Source of the DNA: an uncultured Helicobacteraceae bacterium
GTDB lineage: Bacteria > Campylobacterota > Campylobacteria > Campylobacterales > Helicobacteraceae
Reading direction: 5' to 3'
NCBI GenBank assembly: GCA_947588965.1
Contig: CANQAN010000009.1
Location: 1 to 64,000, forward strand
Length of the DNA stretch: 64,000 bases
A program made the position numbers and the translations under genes. The notes below the pieces were generated by a model. That model was not told where the DNA came from. It was given only the letters and a program-made list of their open reading frames with translations, and ran no database searches. Positions within the stretch are counted from its first letter, which is position 1. The number at the start of each line of letters is the position of its first letter. Shown here piece after piece: positions 25,342 through 34,511 of the stretch.

Positions 25342-26093
25342 TTAAGCAACTCCAGCAACTCACGCAGGTTCAAAATGCCATGCAAAACTCCTCTAAAGCG
25401 ACGCAGTTTAATGCGACATTGCCAATTAAGCTGGAAGTTATGGAGAAATTGCAGGGAATCCGCTACATGTTGAAGGTGGGCAATACGGCTATGGAGACAA
25501 AAAGCTACAAAGAGCTTGAGATTGGCGGGAAATATTGGGCAATGATGGGACGTAGTAGTGTGGGTTCCATCACACTTTCAAATCTTATCAAACAGCCGAG
25601 CCTAATGAAAGAGACCAATGTCCCGCTTAAACTTAATGAGAAAATGCTTAAGCAATTTTTAGAAAGTGGTGAAAATCCCTTTGATGCGATGAAGGGATTT
25701 TTAAGTGAGCAGCTCTCTCAAGCGGAGTCCAAATGGGAATTTGCCTTTTTAAGCCACATGCTCATGTCGCTTAAACACAAGGTTTTGACGCTTCCTTTGC
25801 GCTATGATGAGGACAAGGATGGATTTATGCAAATGCGCAAGAAGCGCATACAAAATCAAGAATGCCTAGAATTTTATTCCGTATTTTCAAATCTCGGGGC
25901 GACTTGGGGGGTTCTTTGGAATCTCAAAGAGGGTGTGCGTTTGGATATTAGTGTCATGTATGAGAGTGTCGCAAGCCTCTTGCGCAGGAATCTTAATGAG
26001 CTTGATTTTATCAGAGAGACGCATATTATCGTTGATAGTGAGATTGTTCCGCTCTATGAATTTAGCGATTCTTTGTTGGATTTAGAGGGTTAG
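25338..26093 (+). CDS. Conserved protein of unknown function between coaBC and uppS
   Basis: A 251-residue soluble protein with no signal peptide or membrane segment. It has a polar Gln/Asn-rich start and a C-terminal half of alternating strands (FYSVFSNLGATWGVLWNLKEG). An uncharacterised protein in this slot is, to my memory, conserved in Campylobacter and Helicobacter. The C-terminal region vaguely recalls FliK-type hook-length domains, but I do not rely on this. It overlaps coaBC (ATGA) and abuts uppS, so it is co-translated with both. Confidence 0.7.
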   Translation: MIKQLQQLTQVQNAMQNSSKATQFNATLPIKLEVMEKLQGIRYMLKVGNTAMETKSYKELEIGGKYWAMMGRSSVGSITLSNLIKQPSLMKETNVPLKLNEKMLKQFLESGENPFDAMKGFLSEQLSQAESKWEFAFLSHMLMSLKHKVLTLPLRYDEDKDGFMQMRKKRIQNQECLEFYSVFSNLGATWGVLWNLKEGVRLDISVMYESVASLLRRNLNELDFIRETHIIVDSEIVPLYEFSDSLLDLEG

Positions 26094-26753
26094 ATGGTTA
26101 AGCATTTAGCAGTCATTATGGATGGTAATGGAAGATGGGCTAAAAAACATCTCAAAGTGCGCACTTTTGGACATCAAGCAGGTGTGGATAGAGTGCAGGA
26201 TATCACAGAATTTTGCGCCAAAAAGGGAATCTCTTATTTGAGCCTCTATGCCTTTTCTACAGAAAATTGGAAGAGACCTAAGGCGGAGATTGATTTTTTA
26301 ATGAAGCTTTTGGAAAATTATTTGGATTCTAAAGTCCCGATGTACTTGGAATCTAACATCATTTTTAAAAGCATTGGCGATTTGAGTATTTTTAAAAAAA
26401 ACATTCAAGAAAAGATTCTCGCGCTAGAAGAGCTCACACAAACAAAATGCGATGGCTTGACACAGATTCTAGCTCTTAATTATGGCTCAAGAGATGAGTT
26501 AAAGCGCGCCGCTCTTAAATCGCAAAGTGAGCATCTTGCGCTAGAAGATGCGCTAGATACAGCAGGAATCCCCGATGTGGATATGCTGATACGCACAGGT
26601 GGGGAGCAGAGGCTTTCTAACTTTCTTTTGTGGCAGAGTGCCTATGCGGAATTGTTTTTCACACAAACTTTGTGGCCAGATTTTAACGCAAAAGAGCTAG
26701 AAGAAATGCTCTGCGCGTTTGAGAACAGGAATCGCCGTTTTGGTGGATTATAG
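26094..26753 (+). CDS. uppS: Undecaprenyl diphosphate synthase
   Basis: A 219-residue cis-prenyltransferase. The catalytic Asp is in IMDGNGRWA, followed by FSTENWKRP and the C-terminal RTGGEQRLSNFLLWQ. It makes the C55 lipid carrier for peptidoglycan and glycans. The start directly follows the TAG of the unknown gene upstream. Coding sequence includes an A8 run near 26395 (FKKN). Confidence 0.97.
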   Translation: MVKHLAVIMDGNGRWAKKHLKVRTFGHQAGVDRVQDITEFCAKKGISYLSLYAFSTENWKRPKAEIDFLMKLLENYLDSKVPMYLESNIIFKSIGDLSIFKKNIQEKILALEELTQTKCDGLTQILALNYGSRDELKRAALKSQSEHLALEDALDTAGIPDVDMLIRTGGEQRLSNFLLWQSAYAELFFTQTLWPDFNAKELEEMLCAFENRNRRFGGL

Positions 26754-26763
26754 AAAAATTTGC

Positions 26764-26769
26764 TATAAT
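26764..26769 (+). promoter_or_regulatory. Candidate extended -10 before gltX
   Basis: TGCTATAAT, a consensus -10 with TGN extension, 28 bases before the gltX start and just after the uppS stop. It would give the gltX-yggT-slt group its own promoter. Confidence 0.6.
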
Positions 26770-26797
26770 TTGAGAAGTTCTAAAGAGAGGTGAATTG

Positions 26798-28162
26798 ATG
26801 TTGCGATTTGCGCCAAGTCCCACAGGAGATATGCACATAGGAAATTTACGTGCTGCTGTGTTTAATTATCTCCTCGCAAAGCAAAAAAAAGAAAAATTTT
26901 TATTACGTATTGAAGACACCGATATGGCAAGAAATATCGCAGACAAGGACAAAGACATTATGTTTTTGTTAAATCTCTTTGGAATCACTTGGGACAATCT
27001 TGTCTATCAGAGCCATAATTTTGAGCGCCATCGTCAATTTGCAGAACATCTCATTCAAAAGGGTTTGGCATTTTATTGCTATTGTTCAAAGGAATTTTTA
27101 GACAAACAGCGCGAGAGGGCTAAAGAGAGGCACGAGGCCTTTCGCTATGATGACACTTGGGCAGAGTTAGAAAAGGACACAAACAAGAATCCCGTTGTGC
27201 GCTTAAGGGGAGCGCGCGAAGAGATGCGCTTTTATGATGAGATTAAAGGTGAGATTCAGTTTGCTCCCCATGAAGTGGATAGTTTCATCATTCTCAAAGA
27301 AGACGGGGTTCCGACTTATAATTTTGCTTGCGCTGTAGATGATATGCTCTATGATATTGATTTTATCGTGCGCGGAGAAGATCATGTGAGTAATACGCCT
27401 AAGCAAATACTCATTCATAAAGCCTTAGGTTATGATAAAAAGATTCGTTTTGCGCATTTGCCTATCATTCTTAATGAAGAGGGAAAAAAGATGAGCAAAC
27501 GCGACAGTGCTTCAAGTGTGCAGTGGTTGCTTAATGCGGGATTCTTGCCTCAAGCGATTGTGAATTATCTTATCGCCATAGGAAACAAAACGTTAAGCGA
27601 GATTTTTACGCTCAAAGAGGCGATTGAGTGGTTTGATATTACAAAGGTAGCAAAGGCTCCCGTGCGCTTTGACATTGATCGATTGAAATTCTTAAACCGT
27701 GAGCATTTTAAAAGGCTTAATGAGCAGGATTTAGCCCTGCTTTTAGACTACAAAGATTCCGCTATTGGCGCATTAGCGAAGCTCTATTTGCAGGAGGCAA
27801 GTACGCTCAATGAAATGCGCACGAAGATTGATAGCATTTTTGCTAAAAAATCCTTGATTTTTGAAAAACTCAAAGCAAATGGAGAAAATGCGGAATCAGA
27901 TGCGCAAAGTCAAGAGATTTTGTCTTTTGAAAATGAGATTAAGGCATTACAGCGCACACTTTTGGAGATGTTGCAAACACAGGATTTTAGTCATGTGAAT
28001 TTTGAGGAGTTTAAAAATGAAGCCATGCAAAAAAGCGCATTGAAAGGAAAGGGCTTTTTTAAGTCCCTGCGATTCTTGCTTACAGGCTCTAGTCATGGTC
28101 CAGAATTAAGCGATTTGTTTCCGATTTTGAGATTTTATTTGAAAGATATTGTGAGAGATTAA
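26798..28162 (+). CDS. gltX: Glutamyl-tRNA synthetase, GluRS2-like
   Basis: A 454-residue class I synthetase with the HIGH-type motif as DMHIGNLR and KMSKRDS. Helicobacter has two GluRS enzymes; the one encoded next to yggT and slt (HP0643 in H. pylori) is GluRS2, which charges tRNA-Gln with Glu for later amidation by GatCAB. The shared gene order makes this the likely role. The ATG at 26798 is seven bases after AGAGAGG; an in-frame TTG three bases earlier is less likely. The C-terminal anticodon-binding part would decide tRNA choice. Confidence 0.93.
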   Translation: MLRFAPSPTGDMHIGNLRAAVFNYLLAKQKKEKFLLRIEDTDMARNIADKDKDIMFLLNLFGITWDNLVYQSHNFERHRQFAEHLIQKGLAFYCYCSKEFLDKQRERAKERHEAFRYDDTWAELEKDTNKNPVVRLRGAREEMRFYDEIKGEIQFAPHEVDSFIILKEDGVPTYNFACAVDDMLYDIDFIVRGEDHVSNTPKQILIHKALGYDKKIRFAHLPIILNEEGKKMSKRDSASSVQWLLNAGFLPQAIVNYLIAIGNKTLSEIFTLKEAIEWFDITKVAKAPVRFDIDRLKFLNREHFKRLNEQDLALLLDYKDSAIGALAKLYLQEASTLNEMRTKIDSIFAKKSLIFEKLKANGENAESDAQSQEILSFENEIKALQRTLLEMLQTQDFSHVNFEEFKNEAMQKSALKGKGFFKSLRFLLTGSSHGPELSDLFPILRFYLKDIVRD

Positions 28163-28163
28163 A

Positions 28164-28457
28164 ATGATTTTAAGCACTTTTATACAGGCATTAGCACAGA
28201 TTTTAAGCATGGTGATTAATATTTACATTTGGATTGTGATTATTGCTGCCCTTATAAGTTGGGTGCGTCCCGATCCCTATAATCCGATTGTGCAGATTCT
28301 TTTCAGGCTCACAGAGCCTCTGTATGCAAAAATAAGGCGCGTGATTCCAACGACGATTAGCGGGATTGATTTGACGCCAATTCTTGTGATTTTACTCTTG
28401 CAGTTTATTGAAACTTTTTTGGTGAAATTGCTCTTTGAGTTGGCGCGCAGTGTGTAA
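28164..28457 (+). CDS. YggT family membrane protein
   Basis: A 97-residue protein with two membrane helices flanking the conserved WVRPDPYNPIVQILFRLTEPL segment. YggT proteins are inner-membrane proteins tied loosely to osmotic stress and cell division or shape in different bacteria; the function is unsettled. It follows gltX by one base and precedes slt by ten, as in H. pylori HP0643-HP0645. Confidence 0.92.
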   Translation: MILSTFIQALAQILSMVINIYIWIVIIAALISWVRPDPYNPIVQILFRLTEPLYAKIRRVIPTTISGIDLTPILVILLLQFIETFLVKLLFELARSV

Positions 28458-28467
28458 AGGAGTGAAT

Positions 28468-30150
28468 ATGCGGAAGTTTTTGTTGTTTTTGTGTTGTGGA
28501 ATTGCTCTGTGTGTCAATGTTTTGTGTGCCGAAAATGTCAAAAAGCCTCCACACAAGACGACAAATATTCCCATTGGACAAGAGATCACACTAAACTATC
28601 TCAAATCACAGCCAGCAGGAATCTCACGTGATTTTTATATTTGGTTGTTTCTGCAACAAAACATTAGTGCTAAAGAAGCAAAGGAAGCTTACAATCTCGC
28701 AACACGTAAAAATGCGCAGTTGTTTGGTTTGTATTATAAAAAGGGAGACAACAAGACACTCTCGCGCAAAACAATCTGCCAACGTATGCGCACCGAAACA
28801 CTTCTCAAAGAAGACCCAAAATGCATAGCCCTCGCCCTTACGACCAAAAGAGCAGAATCTTTTGATAGAGAGACGCTAAAGAGGCTCTCTACTAATGTCA
28901 AACCCTACAATCAAAAGCTCTCAAAAGACTTGCAAATCCTCGCTTCAAAAGACCCTTTTAAAACTCTCATTACACAGGATGCAAGGACTTTTGCAGGATT
29001 TTATTTTGCGATTTCACAGAGCTATCGTGAGAGGCTTAACTTTAAGATTCCACAAGAGACTTTTGTGCGCTTTATTAATGAGCACAACAAGAATTTTGAA
29101 CGCGCTTTGAGGCACATTATCATCACACCAGCACTTGAGAGATTCAACCATTCATTGGCAAAGATGGATCCTAAAGAGATTCTAAAGTCCATTGATGCGG
29201 AAGTTTCATTTTACCTGGGGCTTAATGCCATGCGCTTTGGTGAGAAGCAAAAGGCATTGGAATATTTTTTGCACTCAAAAGAAACTTCAAAACACAGCTT
29301 CAATCGTAATCGCGCGACTTTTTGGGCATTTTTGGCTAGCAATGATGGGCAATACTTGGAATCTCTTAGCAATTCTAGAGTGGTTGATGTCTATACTCTA
29401 GCAAGTTTGGAGATGACAAACAAAGAGCCAAAGTTCAATATCGCCTATGATGTCCAAACACACAAAAAAAAGGCACATTGGGATATTAAGAATCCTTTTG
29501 AATGGGTGAAAATCCGCGATTCTTTCAAGGCAACGAAAGACAAAGAGGTTTCTAAGCAGCTTCTTTTAAGTGTCAATAACGAGAACACGAAACCACATTA
29601 TGTCTGGTTGAATCGCGAGGCGGGAGTGGAATACTTTCTTATGCCCTATCAAGAGGTGTTTGCGACATTTTCTAATGACAAAAAAGCTCTATTGTATGCG
29701 CTGGGACGACAGGAGAGCCTTTTTATCCCAACGGCGATTTCAACTTCCTATGCGCTTGGTGTTATGCAACTTATGCCTTTCAACGTCAGAGCCATCGCAA
29801 AGGAACTCAATCAAGAAAATAAGGTGAGCTATCTTGATATGTTTGATCCAAACATTAATATATCTTATGCGGAGTATTTTACGCGTCCTTTAGAGAGGGA
29901 GTTTAGCCATCCTTTGTTTATCGCCTATGCTTATAATGGGGGTCCGGGATTCACGCGACGTTTGCTTTCAAAAAACTATTTATTCCAAAAGAGCAACGCT
30001 CTTGATCCATGGTATAGTTTAGAAATGATACCCTATGAGGAATCTCGTGTTTATGGGAAAAAGGTCATTGCAAACTATGTGATTTATCAAAAGAAACTTG
30101 GGAAAAATATCAGTCTCTTGGAGTTACTCAATCAGACTTTAATGCATTAG
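28468..30150 (+). CDS. slt: Soluble lytic murein transglycosylase Slt
   Basis: A 560-residue periplasmic enzyme. A signal peptide of about 22 residues (LCVNVLCAE) leads into a long alpha-helical solenoid and a C-terminal SLT domain with the catalytic Glu in GRQESLF, then ALGVMQLMP and AYAYNGGPG. The start is ATG 28468, seven bases after AAAGGAG; an upstream in-frame ATG would lie inside yggT. In H. pylori Slt contributes muropeptides that activate NOD1. It converges on fabH with a four-base gap and no clear terminator. Confidence 0.95.
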   Translation: MRKFLLFLCCGIALCVNVLCAENVKKPPHKTTNIPIGQEITLNYLKSQPAGISRDFYIWLFLQQNISAKEAKEAYNLATRKNAQLFGLYYKKGDNKTLSRKTICQRMRTETLLKEDPKCIALALTTKRAESFDRETLKRLSTNVKPYNQKLSKDLQILASKDPFKTLITQDARTFAGFYFAISQSYRERLNFKIPQETFVRFINEHNKNFERALRHIIITPALERFNHSLAKMDPKEILKSIDAEVSFYLGLNAMRFGEKQKALEYFLHSKETSKHSFNRNRATFWAFLASNDGQYLESLSNSRVVDVYTLASLEMTNKEPKFNIAYDVQTHKKKAHWDIKNPFEWVKIRDSFKATKDKEVSKQLLLSVNNENTKPHYVWLNREAGVEYFLMPYQEVFATFSNDKKALLYALGRQESLFIPTAISTSYALGVMQLMPFNVRAIAKELNQENKVSYLDMFDPNINISYAEYFTRPLEREFSHPLFIAYAYNGGPGFTRRLLSKNYLFQKSNALDPWYSLEMIPYEESRVYGKKVIANYVIYQKKLGKNISLLELLNQTLMH

Positions 30151-30154
30151 TCAA

Positions 30155-31156
30155 TCAGTCTCCATTGAAAGTGAGAATCGCAGAACCCCAAGTCAATCCA
30201 CCACCAAAGGCATCAAGAAGCAGTTTGGAGCCTTTTTTGAGCTGTTTGTTTTCATAGAGATGATTGATAGCCATTGGGATTGAGGCTGCCGATGTGTTGC
30301 CATAGTGTGGTAGAGTTAATGCGATCTTTTCTTTTGGGAATCCTAGCGCGTCTCCGACAGCAGAAATGATGCGCAAATTGGCTTGATGGGGGATAAAAAA
30401 ATCAATGGTGTCTTTTGAGAGATGATTGTTTTTTAGAATCTCTATGACATCTTGCGTGAGTGTTTTGATAGCGAGCTTAAAGACTTCATTGCCTTTCATT
30501 TTAATGTATTGTGATTCTTGTTTGAGGGATTCTGCATTGGCAGGTTTGTGATTTTTACAGAGGGGTGTCATTAAGAAATCTTGATATTGCCCATTGGAAG
30601 CACAATGCACATCTAAAATCCTGTGAGATTCATCGCTTGTCGCACTAATAACGGCAGCACCCGCACCATCGCCAAAGAGAATGCAAGTGCTTCTGTCTTG
30701 CATATCTAAGATGTTTGAGAGTTTTTCTGCACCTATGATGAGAATATTTTTGTGTGCTTTGGATTCTATGAGGGATTTTGCAAGGGATAAAAGATAGATA
30801 AAGCCACTGCAAGCAGCCGCAATATCAAAGGCGGGTTTGCCCACAATCCCTAAATTATGCGCAACAATGCAAGCCGTTGATGGCATACAGAAAAAATCAG
30901 GCGAAATGGTCGCTACAATCACCGCATCAATCGCGTCGGCTTTGAGGTTTGCCCTTTGGATTGCGACTTCTGCTGCCTTTGTTGCTAGAGTGCTTGTTGT
31001 CTCATTTTCACGTGCAAAACGTCGCTCTTTAATGCCTGTGCGCTTAGTAATCCACTCATCGCTTGTATCAACAATTTTTGAAAGATCGTCGTTGGTTATG
31101 ATATTTTGGGGAATGTATGCACCAATGGAGCGGAAACTTGCATACACTTTCTCCAT
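30155..31156 (-). CDS. fabH: Beta-ketoacyl-ACP synthase III
   Basis: A 333-residue condensing enzyme starting type II fatty acid synthesis from acetyl-CoA and malonyl-ACP. The catalytic Cys lies in AACSGFIY, with His in IPHQANLR and Asn in HYGNTSAAS. ATG 31156 follows AGGAG; the longer form from 31198 would overlap plsX. It is the last gene of ndk-yceD-rpmF-plsX-fabH. Confidence 0.97.
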   Translation of the reverse strand: MEKVYASFRSIGAYIPQNIITNDDLSKIVDTSDEWITKRTGIKERRFARENETTSTLATKAAEVAIQRANLKADAIDAVIVATISPDFFCMPSTACIVAHNLGIVGKPAFDIAAACSGFIYLLSLAKSLIESKAHKNILIIGAEKLSNILDMQDRSTCILFGDGAGAAVISATSDESHRILDVHCASNGQYQDFLMTPLCKNHKPANAESLKQESQYIKMKGNEVFKLAIKTLTQDVIEILKNNHLSKDTIDFFIPHQANLRIISAVGDALGFPKEKIALTLPHYGNTSAASIPMAINHLYENKQLKKGSKLLLDAFGGGLTWGSAILTFNGD

Positions 31157-31172
31157 TGGGATTCTCCTCTTT

Positions 31173-32159
31173 TTAGTTTTTGTATTGCTTGATGGCACTT
31201 TGAATCTTATGATTCACATCGCTCTCAATGGACGCAATAGCTTGAAAAATTGCATTTTTCATAGCCTTTGCATTGCTTTTTCCATGACAAATAATGACAT
31301 TTCCATTCACGCCTAAAAGCGGTGCGCCACCATATTCTGCATAATCAACCTGTTTTTTAAGCTTTTTGAAAGTATTTTTCATAAATAACGAACCAAAGAT
31401 TCCAACAGGAGAGGCTTTAATGTATTTTTTAAGCAAAAAGACAATGGAGTTTGCAACCCCCTCGCTTGCCTTGAGGACTGCATTGCCAACGAAACCATCA
31501 CAAACAATCACCTCCACGCTTCCATCAAAGATATTATCCCCCTCTACATTGCCAATAAAATTGGGATGCTTTTTGAGTAGAGAAAATGCGCTCTTTGTTA
31601 ATTCATTACCCTTGCACTCTTCTTCACCATTAGTGAGTAATCCAACACGCACATCGGGGTATTTTAGAATCGCTTTTGCATACTCATAGCCCATAATTCC
31701 AAATTCAAAGAGATTTTCTGGCTTACAATCCACATTTGCCCCCGCATCCAACACAAGACTTTTGTTTCCATCAACGCGTGGCATAAGTGTGCAAATTGCG
31801 GGACGTGTAATGCCCTCTAGTCTCCCAATAATGAGTGTAGCAAGGCTCATTGTCGCACCACTATGCCCAGCAGAAACCACCGCTTGAACTTCTTTATTCT
31901 TAAGCATTTCTATTGCGACGTAAATAGAGCTTTCCTTGCGCCTCAAAACAGATGTTGCGCCATCTTCCATTGTAATGAAATCCTTGCAATGCTTAATTTC
32001 TACCTTAGAAGATAGCTTTGCAGGAATCAAGGGGCTGATGACTTGCTCATCTCCTACAAGCACGAGAGAGAAGTTACGCTCTTTAAATGCTTGCAGGGAA
32101 CCAAGCACAAGGGGTAAAGAGCCAAAGTCCCCCCCCATTGCATCAACAGCGATCTTCAT
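31173..32159 (-). CDS. plsX: Phosphate acyltransferase PlsX
   Basis: A 328-residue enzyme making acyl-phosphate from acyl-ACP for phosphatidic acid synthesis. The N-terminus MKIAVDAMGGD is the family hallmark. I used ATG 32159; an in-frame ATG six codons earlier is possible. The GGD codons form a run of eight G bases at codons 8-11, an unusually long homopolymer so near a start. Neighbours rpmF and fabH are the classic arrangement. Confidence 0.96.
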   Translation of the reverse strand: MKIAVDAMGGDFGSLPLVLGSLQAFKERNFSLVLVGDEQVISPLIPAKLSSKVEIKHCKDFITMEDGATSVLRRKESSIYVAIEMLKNKEVQAVVSAGHSGATMSLATLIIGRLEGITRPAICTLMPRVDGNKSLVLDAGANVDCKPENLFEFGIMGYEYAKAILKYPDVRVGLLTNGEEECKGNELTKSAFSLLKKHPNFIGNVEGDNIFDGSVEVIVCDGFVGNAVLKASEGVANSIVFLLKKYIKASPVGIFGSLFMKNTFKKLKKQVDYAEYGGAPLLGVNGNVIICHGKSNAKAMKNAIFQAIASIESDVNHKIQSAIKQYKN

Positions 32160-32177
32160 TGTCTCAATCTTGCTCAA

Positions 32178-32333
32178 TTAGCGATTCTTGTAGTTTCCGG
32201 TAAATTTATTGACACGATGGGGCATTCTCCAAGTCCCATCTTTGTCCCTCACAGGAACTGCTAACGTGAGTTTGTAATGCGTTCTTCTCTTTGCCGCTCT
32301 TGTCTTACTGACGCGTCTCTTTGGTACTGCCAT
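32178..32333 (-). CDS. rpmF: 50S ribosomal protein L32
   Basis: A 51-residue ribosomal protein, read directly from the minus strand: it begins [17 protein letters not shown] and ends in GNYKNR with TAA at 32178-32180. The four zinc-binding cysteines of the C+ form are absent, so this is a zinc-free paralogue type. It lies between the YceD-like gene and plsX, as in most bacteria with this cluster. A GGAG-containing ribosome site is just upstream. Confidence 0.96.
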   Translation of the reverse strand: MAVPKRRVSKTRAAKRRTHYKLTLAVPVRDKDGTWRMPHRVNKFTGNYKNR

Positions 32334-32342
32334 TTTTACTCC

Positions 32343-32714
32343 TTATTCTTTTATATGATAATCGCAACGAATCATCTCTAATTCATTGTCTAAAATTTCA
32401 TTAAAATCAATGACTCCCGACAGACATTCATAAATCTCTTCAAAATGCTCACAATCCAGATGGACAATGCCATCGCTAAGATAAAAGCGCAGGGATTCAT
32501 TGAGTGACTTTTCATACTCCTCTCCGCTTCTGTCGCAAATAAGTGCAATTGCGCCCTTTAGGATTCCTTGCAACTTCAAGAGTTCAGGATGGGTCTTGCT
32601 GTGAGATAGGGAGCCATCCAAACAGACTTTTTTGTCTGCACTCTCTATGTGAAATGGAATCTCTTCCCCACTTTTGCAAGTTTGCAAAGCTTTGGAGAAA
32701 GATAGTTTGTGCAT
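32343..32714 (-). CDS. YceD/DUF177-like protein
   Basis: A 123-residue acidic protein preceding rpmF. Its position and the C-terminal acidic pattern (GVIDFNEILDNELEMIRC) fit the YceD/DUF177 family, which in plants and E. coli affects 23S rRNA accumulation. It contains several cysteines (CLDG, LICD, LDCEHF, YECL) without a clear metal motif. Divergent in sequence, so the call depends on context. Confidence 0.7.
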   Translation of the reverse strand: MHKLSFSKALQTCKSGEEIPFHIESADKKVCLDGSLSHSKTHPELLKLQGILKGAIALICDRSGEEYEKSLNESLRFYLSDGIVHLDCEHFEEIYECLSGVIDFNEILDNELEMIRCDYHIKE

Positions 32715-32717
32715 AAA

Positions 32718-33131
32718 TTAGCAAATTTCTCTTGTAGAAAAGAAAAATGCAATTTCTCTTTGCGCATTTTCTAGGCTGTCACTTCCATGCACTGCATTGG
32801 CGTCGATGCTGTCTGCAAAATCTGCACGAATTGTGCCGGGAGCGGCTTCTTTTGGGTTTGTTGCGCCCATTAATTCGCGATTTTTTGCAACGGCATTGAG
32901 TCCTTCAAGAACCATAACAACAACAGGTCCGCTCACCATAAAATCCACCAAATCCGCAAAGAAAGGGCGCTCCTTATGAACTGCATAGAATTCCTTAGCA
33001 TCGCATCTTCCGAGTCTCACTTTTTTCATTGCTGCGATTCTTAATCCATTGCTTTCAAATCTATCAATGATTTTCCCAATGACGTTTTTTTGTACCGCAT
33101 CGGGCTTGATGATAGATAATGTCTGTTCCAT
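32718..33131 (-). CDS. ndk: Nucleoside diphosphate kinase
   Basis: A 137-residue kinase equalising nucleoside triphosphate pools. The phosphohistidine is in NAVHGSDS, and the N-terminal [13 protein letters not shown] is typical. It is the first gene of the ndk-yceD-rpmF-plsX-fabH run. ATAGGAG precedes the ATG. Confidence 0.98.
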   Translation of the reverse strand: MEQTLSIIKPDAVQKNVIGKIIDRFESNGLRIAAMKKVRLGRCDAKEFYAVHKERPFFADLVDFMVSGPVVVMVLEGLNAVAKNRELMGATNPKEAAPGTIRADFADSIDANAVHGSDSLENAQREIAFFFSTREIC

Positions 33132-33184
33132 TATAACTCCTATAACTAAGTAATAAGTTTTGCCACTTGAAATTAAAGCGGACT

Positions 33185-33190
33185 ATTGTA
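33185..33190 (-). promoter_or_regulatory. Candidate -10 of the ndk-plsX-fabH operon
   Basis: On the minus strand GCGCTACAATAG about 54 bases before the ndk ATG. TACAAT is a good -10 in an otherwise AT-rich leader. Confidence 0.45.
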
Positions 33191-33264
33191 GCGCATTAAA
33201 CCTATATTTTTATTTAATTTTCTAAGGATTCGTTTCAAAATGAATGTTTTGTGAGCAACGTTAA

Positions 33265-33288
33265 AGAATCCCTTTCATAAGGGATTCT
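33265..33288 (-). terminator. Hairpin terminator after ackA
   Basis: AGAATCCCTT, four-base loop, AAGGGATTCT: a perfect 10-bp stem seven bases beyond the ackA stop. The minus-strand tail starts with TTT only. It separates the pta-ackA group from the ndk promoter. Confidence 0.65.
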
Positions 33289-33294
33289 AAAATA

Positions 33295-34500
33295 TCATTT
33301 GTGTTTTGAGACAATTGCGCAAGTGTCGCGAGCAATCATTAATTCTTCATTGGTTGGAATCACACAGACTCTTACTTTAGAATCTTTTGTGGAGATGATT
33401 CCCTCTTTTCCAACTGTTTCAAGATTGGCTTTTTCATCAAGTGTGATGCCTAAGAATTGCAAATGCGAAACAATCTTGCCGCGAATGAATTTTGCATTTT
33501 CGCCTACCCCTGCGCAAAATGAAATCGCATCAACTCCAGTGAGTGCCGCTGTGTAAGCACCAATATATTTTGCGACACGGTATGCGAAGACCTCTCTTGC
33601 AAAACGTGCCTTTAAATCTCCCGCTTCATCGGCTGCAAGCAAATCTCTAAAATCGCTAGAAAGTCCAGAAATTCCGAGAACTCCAGACTTTTTATTTAAA
33701 ATATTTAAGACCTCTTTTGTGCTGAGATTTTCTTTTTGTGCGATGTAATCAATAATAGCAGGATCAATGTCTCCACTGCGTGTTCCCATAACAAGACCTT
33801 CAAGTGGTGTGAGCCCCATGCTTGTATCCACACTCTTGCCATTTTCTACCGCACAAATGCTAGAGCCATTTCCTAAATGACAAGTGATGATTTTAGAATT
33901 CTCAAGCGGAATCCCTAAGAATTCTGCTGTCCGTTTGGAAACATAACTGTGGCTTGTACCGTGGAATCCATAGCGACGGATTTTGTATTTTTCATAATAT
34001 TCATTGGGCAAACCATAAATATAGGCACGTGGGGGCATTGTTTGGTGGAATGCAGTGTCAAAAACAGCGACCATTGGTGTTTCGGGCATTAAATGCGCAC
34101 AGGCACGGATTCCAAGTAAATGCGCAGGATTATGCAATGGTGCCAAATCTGCGCACTCTTCAATGTGACGTAAGACTTCATCGTTAATCAAAGCAGAATG
34201 TGTGAAATGCTCACCCCCATGCACGATTCTGTGTCCGATTGCTTTAATGAGGTCAAGAGATTTTATGATTCCGTCTTTTGGGTTTATGAGTGCATTGAGA
34301 ACAATTTTAATTGCAACTTCGTGATCGGGCATGTCTATGTTTTGCTCAATTTTGTCTTTACCCTTTGGTTTGTAGCTGAATTTACCATCATTGATTCCGA
34401 TTCTGTCGCACATTCCAGAGGCTAAAACCTCTTCGGTATCTGTATTAATGAGCTGATATTTGAGTGAGGAACTTCCACAATTAATGACTAAAACGTCCAT
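33295..34500 (-). CDS. ackA: Acetate kinase
   Basis: A 401-residue ASKHA kinase converting acetyl phosphate and ADP to acetate and ATP. The N-terminus VLVINCGSSSLKYQ and the motifs GFHGTSHSYVS, CHLGNGSS and GTRSGDIDP are present and full length. It follows pta by 11 bases with a GGAG ribosome site. In some H. pylori strains this pair is broken, but here both genes are intact. Confidence 0.97.
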   Translation of the reverse strand: MDVLVINCGSSSLKYQLINTDTEEVLASGMCDRIGINDGKFSYKPKGKDKIEQNIDMPDHEVAIKIVLNALINPKDGIIKSLDLIKAIGHRIVHGGEHFTHSALINDEVLRHIEECADLAPLHNPAHLLGIRACAHLMPETPMVAVFDTAFHQTMPPRAYIYGLPNEYYEKYKIRRYGFHGTSHSYVSKRTAEFLGIPLENSKIITCHLGNGSSICAVENGKSVDTSMGLTPLEGLVMGTRSGDIDPAIIDYIAQKENLSTKEVLNILNKKSGVLGISGLSSDFRDLLAADEAGDLKARFAREVFAYRVAKYIGAYTAALTGVDAISFCAGVGENAKFIRGKIVSHLQFLGITLDEKANLETVGKEGIISTKDSKVRVCVIPTNEELMIARDTCAIVSKHK

Positions 34501-34511
34501 TTTTTCTCCTT

